A stretch of 64,000 bases of DNA from Arcuatula senhousia. Taxonomy: Eukaryota; Mollusca; Bivalvia; Mytilida; Mytilidae. Both the position numbers and the translations under genes were made by a program. The notes below the pieces were generated by a model, which was not told where the DNA came from, searched no databases, and was given only the letters and a program-made list of their open reading frames with translations. The stretch lies in NCBI GenBank assembly GCA_963971305.1, contig OZ020307.1, positions 58,711,702 to 58,775,701 on the forward strand, read 5' to 3'. Shown here piece after piece: positions 16,701 through 25,036 of this stretch. Numbering within the stretch: position 1 is the stretch's first letter; every line of letters begins with the position of its first letter.

Positions 16701-17740
16701 GAGGGAGTCGGTATGAAGGAAGCCCCCTTGAGCGGCTTGAATTGGTTGAGATGGATTTCTAGCTTCTCAACGCTGCTAAAAGTCCACCCGCTCCCTTCCC
16801 GCATGTACTTTGCCATATTTTCCTTGACCTTCTCCATCATAAAGGCAATCTCCAATTCGAGGTCAGATGATTGGGTGAGGGTAGCAAGGGCTGATCGGAA
16901 GTAAGGGGTGATGTAGATATTTTCCCCAGTCGCGGGGTTGGTCTTCACCATCTCTGCTAAAAGTATTAGGTGCACCTTCAATCCCTTCTTTTGGGCGAGC
17001 GCATTGGAGATGGTGGTGGTGATGGTGCTTCGACTTACCTTCAGAAAAGTGGCCACATCGTGCGGTTTCAAAGGTTCGATGACGACCGTGCCAAATACCC
17101 CATTCAGCGCTTGCCGCCTATCGGTGATCTTGATCTCATCTTCCAGTGGGGCGCTTCTGATGCTCTCTTCCACCAGATGGAGCAGATCGTCTCTCTTGAG
17201 CTGGGAGTATTTGGTGAGGCCGCGATTCTTTGCCAGCGCTTTGAGCTGCTTCTTGGTGAAGACTTCCTGGCGGGCAAATTTACGGGTGGTTTTCTCCTCG
17301 ATGAGCTTCACCAAGGCCTCCTTGTTCTTTCTGCTGACCCCCCTCAGACCCTCATCCTTAGCTATTTGACGGAGAGTCTTCATGCTTTCTTTCACCACCA
17401 TTTTTCCCTCGACTGGGATCACTTCCTCCTCCTGCTGCTGGTGTGGTTGCTGTCTATGCCTCCCGCAGAGACCATCCATCCCGGGCTTGCTCTTGCAGAA
17501 CTGCCCCTTCTTCCTCTTGAGTGGATAGCCGCATGTGGTTTTCTGCTCCCCATCTGGTTGATGCTCAAATCGCGGCTTCATTGACTGCGCCCCACAATTT
17601 TGACACATCTGGGTATGCTCATCCATCTGCGTCAGGTTGGGGGCTTTGCAGCACTGCTGCTGCCTTTGGGGGGTTGGGGCTGGGGGGCTATCTTCCAAAT
17701 CTTGCTCATTCTCCAGGAAGAAATCCTGAAAGTGATCCAT
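13727..17740 (-). CDS. Protein-primed family B DNA polymerase (pPolB)
   Basis: The product is 1337 aa from the ATG at 17740. Exonuclease motifs are IYADFE (D549, E551), NLSGYDAH (about 690) and YMETDVLLL. Polymerase motifs are YLDANNLYG (D934), KLMINSVFGKTMEN, and FTDTDS (D1174, D1176). The N-terminus has a Cys-rich module (to about 95) shared with the 9884-10438 product, then two SAP-like helical repeats (118-151, 161-193). A C2H2-like finger (493-514) precedes the exonuclease, and an HNH/endonuclease VII-like zinc motif (CHICGDE...RDHDHLTG, about 643-673) sits inside it. It replicates the element, probably primed by a terminal protein. ATGs at 17761 (after AAATAAATAAAAGG) and 17863 (next to the right TIR) are in frame and could add 7 or 41 residues. 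Confidence 0.95.
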   Translation of the reverse strand: MDHFQDFFLENEQDLEDSPPAPTPQRQQQCCKAPNLTQMDEHTQMCQNCGAQSMKPRFEHQPDGEQKTTCGYPLKRKKGQFCKSKPGMDGLCGRHRQQPHQQQEEEVIPVEGKMVVKESMKTLRQIAKDEGLRGVSRKNKEALVKLIEEKTTRKFARQEVFTKKQLKALAKNRGLTKYSQLKRDDLLHLVEESIRSAPLEDEIKITDRRQALNGVFGTVVIEPLKPHDVATFLKVSRSTITTTISNALAQKKGLKVHLILLAEMVKTNPATGENIYITPYFRSALATLTQSSDLELEIAFMMEKVKENMAKYMREGSGWTFSSVEKLEIHLNQFKPLKGASFIPTPSALAKKKAIINVKNEDDRCFQWAVLAALHHEEVDQKSTNRVAQYKKWEDELKFEGIDFPVSLKAIDKFERQNASINVNVFGFDGVKKGEDEEEDLQVYPLKISKNTGSTHVDLLFLKHEDKQHYCWIKSLSRLLTAQVTNHDGQAYFCRRCLSHFTRQDILDEHMGYCSQKEAVRIEMPEEGTTIAFHSIKKMMRVPFAIYADFECFTEKLNTCQPDPSHSYTKAYQLQRPSGFCYHVKYAHGDYKDPVVYCGEDVAKKFVQCVEEEVQAIAKLYKENKPITMTDEDKESFAESTHCHICGDELGGDKVRDHDHLTGKYRGAAHNQCNLDFQLPKHVPIFFHNLSGYDAHIFVKELGHTEGKINCIPNTDEKYISFSKQVDDLEMRFVDSCRFMLSSLDTLAKNLTSDQFKTVKTRFGDRNELMIRKGVFPYDYMDGPAKLEETQLPPKEAFYSTLYDEHISDEDYAHAQKVWEAFECKTLRDYHNLYMETDVLLLEDIFENFRNICMTNYELDPAHYFTSPGLSYDAAMKSTGVRLELLSDPDMLMMFERATRGGVAMISHRQGKANNPYMTDYDSSQPTKYLTYLDANNLYGWAMAQPLPTGDFEWMEPEEIEKVLEYPDDHEYGAMVECDLEYPQDLHDTHNDYPLAPENVEIGKVRKLVPHLGKREKYTLHYRNLKTYLERGMKLTKCHRIIRFKQSPWLKQYVDLNTALRTKAKTDSEKDFFKLMINSVFGKTMENIRKRVDVRLVTTEKQALKLVAKPNFDRRVVFTENLAAVHMKKTKLKFDKPIYLGACILDISKLLMYDFHYGFVRKMYGDHARLLFTDTDSLAYEIKTDDFYKDIAPHVQAKFDTSNYPAEHPSGIPTGVNKKVIGKFKDECAGKAMTDFVGLRAKLYAFKVDDGQTTKKAKGVTKSVRERSIAFEDYKRCLDTRQEIHRPMNILRSHLHQIYAQEINKIALSAKDDKRHILPDGISTLAHGHYRITHASK

Positions 17741-17871
17741 CTTATTACTATTGGATTCCATCCTTTTATTTATTTCAATCTGGGGCACACCTCTCTTTAA
17801 GGTGTCCTTATCCCCACTTTCCTGTGGGACGACCTGACGTACTATGCTCTGTACGAAAGCCATAATTCTTG

Positions 17872-17982
17872 TATTTACCCTATGCTCAATAGGAATGCCG
17901 TCCGTTTGCATTTGGACGTCGGGGTTGGGGATTTTATGCAGGATTTCTGCATGTGCGGCAGAATTGTCATTTTCATACTACT
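17872..17982 (-). repeat. Polinton right terminal inverted repeat
   Basis: This is the inverted partner of 3831-3940, one base longer. Its inner edge, read outward-in on the minus strand, is again GGTAAATA, eight bases before an in-frame ATG of the polymerase frame (17863). Confidence 0.95.
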
Positions 17983-17988
17983 ATTTTA
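17983..17988. repeat. Polinton target-site duplication, right (ATTTTA)
   Basis: This is the second copy of the 6-bp target; the LTR sequence resumes with CCATATTTATC exactly as in the 3' LTR. Confidence 0.95.
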
Positions 17989-18154
17989 CCATATTTATCT
18001 GTGATATTGTTATATTGTATTGATTGATTGTTACTTCTATATTTAATACTTGATTAATTGTAAATTTCAGAGCCTTATATATTTGGTAATAAAATCATAG
18101 AACCCTATGCAGCGTTTCCTTGGAGTGATACCCCCAGAAACAGCCCCTGCAACA
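17989..18154 (+). repeat. 5' LTR, second part (bases 1222-1387)
   Basis: This is colinear with 26258-26423. It contains AATAAA at 18088-18093, a plausible polyadenylation signal, and ends TGCAACA. Confidence 0.93.
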
Positions 18155-18155
18155 A

Positions 18156-18163
18156 TGGCGCCC
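18156..18163 (+). promoter_or_regulatory. Primer-binding-site-like sequence
   Basis: TGGCGCCC lies one base after the 5' LTR end. TGG is the complement of a tRNA CCA tail, and TGGCGCCC resembles lysine-tRNA-type sites; only about eight bases fit, so the primer tRNA is not assigned. Confidence 0.6.
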
Positions 18164-20182
18164 ACGTAGTTTTTGGTGGATCCCTGGCGACGGGTGGACG
18201 AAGACTTCCGAGATCAGCCGACTCAGCGGTGTGCACATTCCGATTCCATCCGAAGTGATTATGCGCATGGACAGAACTGTTTATTTACAACCGATGGGCT
18301 AGCTAGCACGTGTTCCGTCCACACGGAGTTGTTTACAGTTTACAGATACAGAGTTCCAGCTTTAGTTTAAGTTGTATTATTGTGTAATATTTTTTTTTGT
18401 GAATTGGAATTTATTCTGTATTAAGGTAGGACATTTACTTTATACAGTTAGTGTGTACAGTATAGTTTGCTCTCTGATTATTTATTTTTTTTCTTAGTTA
18501 CAGCATATCCCGTCCTTATTTTTTTTTTCATTGTGTGCTTTTATTTGAGTGAACAAGGGTTCTTTGTAAATATTGTCATTTATTTGCGATAGCACATACA
18601 CCCTTTTGATTTTTTTTCTTTCGTTATTGAAGTACACATGTAATTATAAGATCCCTCCTTTTCTGGTGTACTTTACGTGCTGTAATTTGATTTTATTGAA
18701 ACTTACACATATTAAGAGGCAATACTATCGTATTCAGTAATTGTATATTAGAACTTTGAAATTTTGTTTGAATTTTTGGTACTGTATTTTGAAAACACTG
18801 TACATGTAAACCAGTCTGGATTTTATGTTTTAACTGGTATTGAACAGAGATGATTTGTTTTTGCCGATAGTCAGATAGAATAAGTGTTTAGTTTATTGAG
18901 TTTAGAGAGGTCAAATTTTTGAATTTTGACTTAGTGTTGATATATTGTATAACCTAGCCTTACATTTGCGTGGTGTTGGTACTTAGTATTTATTGAGTTG
19001 CGCATAGCATCATAGTAACATCACTTGATTTGACTTAGACATTTGACATACCGGTTGTGGTCAGGTGTTTTTGTTGTGTGGGACTTTGCTTTTGTATTCA
19101 GGGTAGGTAGTTGTTCCTTGAGTTGTTGTACCTTACTTCCGGTGTTTGATTTTTTTTTTACTTTGATTTTTTTTTCTCCTTGGCATCTGTTGTTTACTTT
19201 ACTTTACATTCTTTTTCTGTCATACTTATACATCTTAGTGGCCATACGTGCATCGTGACCGACTTAGTACCGCAGCGCGTTTATCTACTGAGAACTACTT
19301 AGTATTGCAGGTAGGTAAGACTTTGGTTTTTTTTTTATATTGTACTTAGAGCTTAGAGCTTTATTTACTTTTGTACTTTCTTGTGGGTATTTGTGTTTGT
19401 AGTTTGTATTTTGTACTTTGTAATTCTGTGATTGTATTATACTTACTTTTGTCTTGTATTTTTTTTTGTATTTGTGTATATTGTATTGTCTTGTTTTCTT
19501 TATTTTTTTCTCTCGTTTCAGTAAGTACTACTTATATTTCGGACTTGTTTACTTTTGATTATTTTACTTTACTTTTGATTACAGTGCTTTATTTTACTTT
19601 ACTTTACTTTACTTTACTTTTATTTACTTTAAAGATTTTGGTTAACTTTATTTTACTTGAAGTTAAATAACTTTTTGTTAACTTTACATCTACTTGAATT
19701 ACTTAATTAAATTTTTGTTAACTTTACACATTTGGTGTTACCTCTTTTGATTTGATTTAATTTAATTTAGTTTAATTTAATTGAAGTTTTCTTTACTTAT
19801 TTTTCTTTTTCATTCTTTAGTTAAAGAGTAATAGTTCTCTAATTTACTTTTGATCTGTCAGTTTAGCTTATCATTTATTTATTCTTTATTTTTCACTTAG
19901 AGATTTTCCTTTTCAGAATTAGTATTTGATTAGTAGTTTTATGCACATTTTATTTTTGAAATAAAGACATACAACAATCTGTGTTTATTTTCTTATTAAC
20001 ACATACATTTTTCTATTTCAGTGGTATGTACATGACCAAGTACATAGTTTACTCTTCATAGATTTACATTTGTTTCTCTTTCAGAAATCTTTTTGTTTAT
20101 TGTAGTGCCTTCCAGACAACGACCCCTTTGAAGGTAAGTTACGTTTTTGTACTACGCATGCTTTTATTTATTACAGATTATC
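18164..20182 (+). other. Two-kilobase T-rich leader of the LTR element
   Basis: No convincing gag frame is present; the two small frames (19043-19258, 19371-19670) are Leu/Phe-rich translations of T-rich DNA. A (TTTAC)n run lies at 19586-19620. Splice-like sites are frequent: donors GCAG/GTAGGTAAG near 19309 and AAG/GTAAGT at 20133/20134, acceptors TTTCAG near 20021 and 20086 and TTACAG at 20176. The last pair would remove 43 bases and join just before the pol ATG. Confidence 0.7.
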
Positions 20183-23100
20183 ATGGATACTGTTGATCAG
20201 CATACCTCTCATGGATCACACAGAAGACGTAGACGACCTAGGCGTGGTAAACGACGGCCATATTGGTATGAACCATCATCACCAACCGACCAGACATCTA
20301 CACCAGCTCCGACTCCTAATCCTACTTCATCACCACCTGCCAGGCAGCCTATCATCTGTTATCGCTGTGGTAGACCTGGACACATTGCCATAGGATGTCG
20401 TGTTAGACTGGACCATTCAAGGATAGCCTACAACTTCCAGCAGATGAACATGGAAGATAGAGCGTACCAACGGCAATATCAGAGACCATATGGAAATACC
20501 AGCAATCTTATGGGTGACGCTAATGAGGTAACTGTGAAGATAGATGGCATCACTGCATCAGCCCTTTTGGATACTGGATCTACAGTCAGTACAGTCAGCG
20601 AGGCCTTTCACAGTCAGTACCTTGCAGACCATCCTGTACAGACTCTTGACCGGATTCTTCATATTGAGTGTGCAGATGGCCAGCCAATGCCATACCAGGG
20701 ATATATCAGTACGGACTTGGAGCTTCCTGGAACCTCATCTGATATGAAGCACCAGTGTTTACTTTTGGTTGTACCTGACAGCAACTACAACAAGAGTGTA
20801 CCACTGCTACTTGGAACCAACTTATTGAAACCAGCTATGGAAGATGTCAAACAACGCTATGGTAACCGATATCTACAAGAAGCTGATCTACATACACCAT
20901 ATTACCTGGCTTTTAAATGTATGAGCATGAGGGATAAAGAACTAACCAAGAGAAACAACAGACTAGCCATAGTGAAGTGTGCAGAAGGAAAGACCATACA
21001 TATACCACCAAACAAGGACGTTGTTCTTCAAGGTTACTTGGACCACGAGTTGCCATACCATCCTGTGTGTGGAATGTTGCAGCCTACAGAAAGAGCAGCC
21101 ATACCTACTGACTTGGATGTAGCACCATCCCTTGTGTCATACCAGTACAAGAACAACAGACTCTTACCAGTCCACATCAGTAATGTCACCACAAGGACCG
21201 TTGCTGTTTCACCACATGCCATCTTGTGTGAGCTTCAACCAGTGTCCATTGCAGAACTTGACATCACAGAGGACTGTATACATGATGTTTTAGATGAAGT
21301 CAGCTTACCAACAGATCTGACAGATGAACAGCTAGAAGATGGAAAGAAACTTCTCCAGAGATTCAGAGACGTCTTCAGCACATCCGACACCGATATAGGA
21401 CACACCGACGCAGTACGACACAGGATTGACTTGATGGATGACCTTCCTTTTAAGCAGAGAAGTCGACGCATACCACCAGCCATGTTTGAGGAAGTTAGAA
21501 CACATCTCCAGCAGTTACTTGCAGCAGGTATCATCCGCCGTTCCCATTCTCCATGGTCATCGAATGTGGTTCTTTGCCGCAAGAAAGACGGAAAGCTGAG
21601 AATGTGTGTCGACTATCGCATGCTGAATGCCAGAACCATCAAAGATTCCTACGCCTTGCCCAGAAGTGAAGAGATCTTAGACGCACTTGGTGGAAACAGA
21701 TATTACACCGTACTGGACATGAAGAGTGGGTACCATCAAGTGGAAGTAGATGAACCACACAAGGAGCGGACAGCATTTACAGTAGGACCCCTTGGATTCT
21801 ACGAGTTTAACAGACTTCCGTTTGGCCTTGTCAACAGTCCAGCAACATACCAGAGATTGATGGAAGAGATCCTTGGAGACCTACATCTCAACATCTGTTT
21901 CATCTATCTGGACGACCTCATCATCTTTTCAGACACCTATGAGGAACACCTTAACAGACTAGAGAAGATACTTCAACGACTTAGAGAGAGTGGATTGAAG
22001 CTGTCACCCAAGAAGTGTACATTTTTCCAGGAGAAGGTGAAGTACATTGGACACATCGTTAGCCGGAATGGTATTGAGCCTGATCCAGCTAAGATAGAGA
22101 AAGTCAAGTCCTGGCCCAGACCTACGTCACCTGAAGAAGTGAGACAGTTCCTTGGTTTCGTGGGGTACTACCGCAAGTTCGTTAAAGACTTTGCCAAGAT
22201 TGCCAGACCATTGACAGACTTGATGCCAGCTCCAAAGAAGACTAGCAGACGCAAGAAGTCCTCCAGTGTACCATCTACGAACAACTGGATATGGGGTGAC
22301 CAGCAAGAAACAGCCTTCCAGAATCTGAAGTCTCAGCTACAGAAGCCTCCTATTCTTGGATTTCCTCGATACGATCAGCCTTTCGAGCTCCACGTAGATG
22401 CCTCCATGTTAGGACTTGGTGCAGTCTTATACCAGGAACAAGACAAGACGAAGAGAGTGATAGCCTACGCCAGCCGTGGTTTAAGCAAGGCAGAGCGGAA
22501 CTACCCAGTCCACAAACTCGAGTTCCTGGCACTGAAATGGGCGGTCACCGAGAAGTTCCATGACTACTTGTATGGGAACAGATTTAGTGTGCTCACTGAT
22601 AACAACCCTTTGACGTATGTCCTGACAACAGCTAAACTGGACGCCACAGGTCATAGATGGATCGCCGCCTTAGCATCGTACAACTTCGACATCTCGTACA
22701 GGCCAGGCAGCAGCAATGCAGATGCAGATGGATTATCACGACTCCCTGGATTACTCAACAGGAAAGCTGATATCAACTTGAGCCAAGAGTCCGTTCAAGC
22801 CATCTGTAACCTCGCACATGCACAGCCAGTCGTACAGAGTCTGACGATGTCCCAACAGGCAGTTGACGAACCATCCTTACCAACCCAAGTTCCAGTAAAC
22901 GTCAAAGCATCACAGAAGAACGATCCTACCATCAAGGAATGGATGTATTGGGTCAAAGAACATCAGAGACCAACTAGAACACAGATTGAGAGATCACCAC
23001 ACAACACCTGGTTTTTGACCAACCTTGAGAAGATGAAGTTGATAGATGGAGTTCTATACAGAGAGATACAGATAGACCAGGAACCAGTGAACCAGCTTGT

Positions 23101-24940
23101 CCTTCCAGAAGCCTGTGTACCAGCTGTTATGAAAGCTCTTCATGATGATATGGGACATCAGGGCCGAGACAAGACGATGTCACTGCTGAGAGATAGATTC
23201 GTGTGGTATGGTATGACCAGAGATGTGGAGGATTGGATTAATCAGTGTCAGCGTTGTCTACGAAGAAAGACACCAGTCAACGACAGAGCACCACTAGTAA
23301 ACATCGAGACTTCACAGCCACTTGAACTTGTCTGTATGGACTACCTGAAGTTAGAAAGATCGAAAGGAGGATATGAAGATGTATTAGTCATCACAGACCA
23401 TTTTACCCGGTATGCACTTGCTGTACCTACAAAGAATCAGACTGCCAGAACAACTGCAGAGGCTTTCTTCAACCACTTCGTAGTGCATTATGGATTGCCA
23501 ATGAGGATACATTCTGATCAAGGTGCCAATTTCCAATCGAAGATCATCAAGGAGCTTTGCAAGATCACAGGAATGGAGAAGTCGAGGACCACTCCGTATC
23601 ATCCTATGGGGAATGGTATGACTGAACGTTTCAACCGGACGTTGATAGATATGCTTGGTACTTTAGAGACAACACAGAAGAAGGACTGGAAGTCGCACAT
23701 CGCTGGACTCGTCCATGCTTACAACTGCACCCGACAGACCACCACAGGATTTTCTCCGTACTTCTTGATGTTTGGCAGACATCCCCATCTACCAGTGGAT
23801 TTAGCGTTTGGTATTGAGCGGGAGAATGAGAAAGAACCAGCCACCAAGTACGTTGAGAACATGAAGGAAAGACTTAAGAAAGCTTACGACCTGGCACACA
23901 GAGCAGCGAGTACAGCCCAGAAGAGACAGAAAACCGGATATGACAGAAAAGTAAGAGGAGCTATTCTGCAACCTGGCGACAGAGTACTTGTGAAGATAGT
24001 AGCCTTCGACGGGAAGCACAAGTTAGCCGACAAGTGGGAGGAGGACCCGTACCTGGTTGTTAAGCAGCCTAATAGTGACGTCCCAGTGTATGTGGTTCAG
24101 AAGGTGAATGGCGAGGGCAAGAAGAGGACTTTACACAGGAACCTTTTGCTCCCCATAAATTATCTACCGGCAGATGGAAATGTGGAGAAGACCCCTGCAC
24201 CTGTAGTAAGGGCCGGCCGCACGCCGCGGAAGGTACCTGCAAGGATGGAAGAGACGAAGTCTGACAGCATCTCTCAGAAGGATGACACAGGATCAGATGA
24301 AGAGTCAGAGCAGGAGGATTATTATTATTACGTACCAGTGGAGATACCACCTAGCGACACAGATCGTGGACCTTTTGGTGTGGAAGATGCTCCGGTACAA
24401 GGGACCCTTGGTGTTCCTGGTGACGATCAGATCAACATCAGGGGAGGACAGGGCAATGGTTTAGGAGAGGACGCTCTTCCTCTGGACCAAAGAGAGACTG
24501 GAGAACTAACCCCTGTAGGTGATAGAGATGTAGCGACTGGTCAAGAGTCTGAGGAACATCCCCCAGATATGGATATTGGAGATGTAGCTGACAGTGCGTC
24601 TACAGACTCATCACTGGATAATGGTAGATCGGTAGATACTCCCACAGATATCAGAGAAAGACAGATGATGCAACCGAGGCAGAGACATCGCCGAATATTG
24701 CCGACACCACCACGGCCAACACCACGGCCAACACCTGATACACCAGTGACAAGACCTCAGAGAGATCGCCGACCACCTGCGTATCTGAAGGATTACGTCA
24801 CTACGTCCAAGCAAGCAGCAGCTGTTCCAGATTGGAAACAGAAGATAAATTGGTTAGAGGAACAAGCAGCAAATGGACGTTTTGAGGGATTAGAGTTTGC
24901 GTTGGCCAGAACTATCTTGCACATCATAGAGAACAGTTAG
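20183..24940 (+). CDS. Ty3/gypsy Pol polyprotein with zinc knuckle
   Basis: The product is 1585 aa from the ATG at 20183, chosen because a splice-like acceptor ends at 20176; the frame is open from 20147. An Arg-rich N-terminus leads to a CCHC knuckle (C59, C62, H67, C72). Then come aspartic protease (DTGS, D130), reverse transcriptase (YLDD, D577-D578), RNase H (HVDAS, D739), and integrase with H2C2 zinc domain (from H987) and D1053/D1112/E1148 (D-35-E). A ~300-residue acidic, proline-rich tail ends with a RRPPAYLKDYV motif. No capsid (Gag CA) domain is visible, although the knuckle is normally the C-terminal part of Gag. All catalytic residues are present and there is no internal stop. Confidence 0.95.
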   Translation: MDTVDQHTSHGSHRRRRRPRRGKRRPYWYEPSSPTDQTSTPAPTPNPTSSPPARQPIICYRCGRPGHIAIGCRVRLDHSRIAYNFQQMNMEDRAYQRQYQRPYGNTSNLMGDANEVTVKIDGITASALLDTGSTVSTVSEAFHSQYLADHPVQTLDRILHIECADGQPMPYQGYISTDLELPGTSSDMKHQCLLLVVPDSNYNKSVPLLLGTNLLKPAMEDVKQRYGNRYLQEADLHTPYYLAFKCMSMRDKELTKRNNRLAIVKCAEGKTIHIPPNKDVVLQGYLDHELPYHPVCGMLQPTERAAIPTDLDVAPSLVSYQYKNNRLLPVHISNVTTRTVAVSPHAILCELQPVSIAELDITEDCIHDVLDEVSLPTDLTDEQLEDGKKLLQRFRDVFSTSDTDIGHTDAVRHRIDLMDDLPFKQRSRRIPPAMFEEVRTHLQQLLAAGIIRRSHSPWSSNVVLCRKKDGKLRMCVDYRMLNARTIKDSYALPRSEEILDALGGNRYYTVLDMKSGYHQVEVDEPHKERTAFTVGPLGFYEFNRLPFGLVNSPATYQRLMEEILGDLHLNICFIYLDDLIIFSDTYEEHLNRLEKILQRLRESGLKLSPKKCTFFQEKVKYIGHIVSRNGIEPDPAKIEKVKSWPRPTSPEEVRQFLGFVGYYRKFVKDFAKIARPLTDLMPAPKKTSRRKKSSSVPSTNNWIWGDQQETAFQNLKSQLQKPPILGFPRYDQPFELHVDASMLGLGAVLYQEQDKTKRVIAYASRGLSKAERNYPVHKLEFLALKWAVTEKFHDYLYGNRFSVLTDNNPLTYVLTTAKLDATGHRWIAALASYNFDISYRPGSSNADADGLSRLPGLLNRKADINLSQESVQAICNLAHAQPVVQSLTMSQQAVDEPSLPTQVPVNVKASQKNDPTIKEWMYWVKEHQRPTRTQIERSPHNTWFLTNLEKMKLIDGVLYREIQIDQEPVNQLVLPEACVPAVMKALHDDMGHQGRDKTMSLLRDRFVWYGMTRDVEDWINQCQRCLRRKTPVNDRAPLVNIETSQPLELVCMDYLKLERSKGGYEDVLVITDHFTRYALAVPTKNQTARTTAEAFFNHFVVHYGLPMRIHSDQGANFQSKIIKELCKITGMEKSRTTPYHPMGNGMTERFNRTLIDMLGTLETTQKKDWKSHIAGLVHAYNCTRQTTTGFSPYFLMFGRHPHLPVDLAFGIERENEKEPATKYVENMKERLKKAYDLAHRAASTAQKRQKTGYDRKVRGAILQPGDRVLVKIVAFDGKHKLADKWEEDPYLVVKQPNSDVPVYVVQKVNGEGKKRTLHRNLLLPINYLPADGNVEKTPAPVVRAGRTPRKVPARMEETKSDSISQKDDTGSDEESEQEDYYYYVPVEIPPSDTDRGPFGVEDAPVQGTLGVPGDDQINIRGGQGNGLGEDALPLDQRETGELTPVGDRDVATGQESEEHPPDMDIGDVADSASTDSSLDNGRSVDTPTDIRERQMMQPRQRHRRILPTPPRPTPRPTPDTPVTRPQRDRRPPAYLKDYVTTSKQAAAVPDWKQKINWLEEQAANGRFEGLEFALARTILHIIENS

Positions 24941-25025
24941 AGATCCGCAGTGCCTATTCATGTCGAGGACAACATATTTTTCGAAGAGGGGAGAAGACCG
25001 AATGATGTGGAAATCATTTTTCAAC

Positions 25026-25036
25026 GAGGGGGAGGA
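25026..25036 (+). promoter_or_regulatory. Polypurine tract
   Basis: GAGGGGGAGGA lies immediately before the 3' LTR and is the expected primer of plus-strand DNA synthesis. Confidence 0.85.

Larger units (their letters stand above)
3831..17982. mobile_element. Complete Polinton/Maverick (adintovirus-like) element
   Basis: This 14152-bp element is bounded by 110-bp inverted repeats starting AGTAGTATGA, with a 6-bp target duplication. It encodes pPolB, integrase, packaging ATPase, adenain-like protease, major and minor capsid proteins and accessory virion proteins. This is the diagnostic gene set of Polintons and the related adintoviruses. All large frames are uninterrupted apart from the PLA2/integrase overlap. 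Its G+C content is visibly higher than the flanks. Because it sits in one LTR of an otherwise intact retrotransposon, its insertion must post-date that element. Whether it is still mobile or can form virions cannot be judged from sequence alone. Confidence 0.97.

Noticed and set aside
16970..17584. Open frames antisense to PolB (also 15977-16522, 13661-14014, 14708-15133)
   Set aside because: All lie opposite the well-supported polymerase frame and show no domain pattern.
17741..17911. PolB start at 17911
   Set aside because: That ATG lies inside the terminal inverted repeat and lacks the AT motif; starts at 17740, 17761 or 17863 are better supported.
3831..17982. Contaminating free virus or virophage contig
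   Set aside because: The 6-bp duplication within a retrotransposon LTR and the matching empty site show chromosomal integration.
19043..19670. Leu/Phe-rich frames in the LTR-element leader as possible gag or envelope
   Set aside because: They translate T-rich low-complexity DNA, have no zinc knuckle, capsid or signal/fusion pattern.
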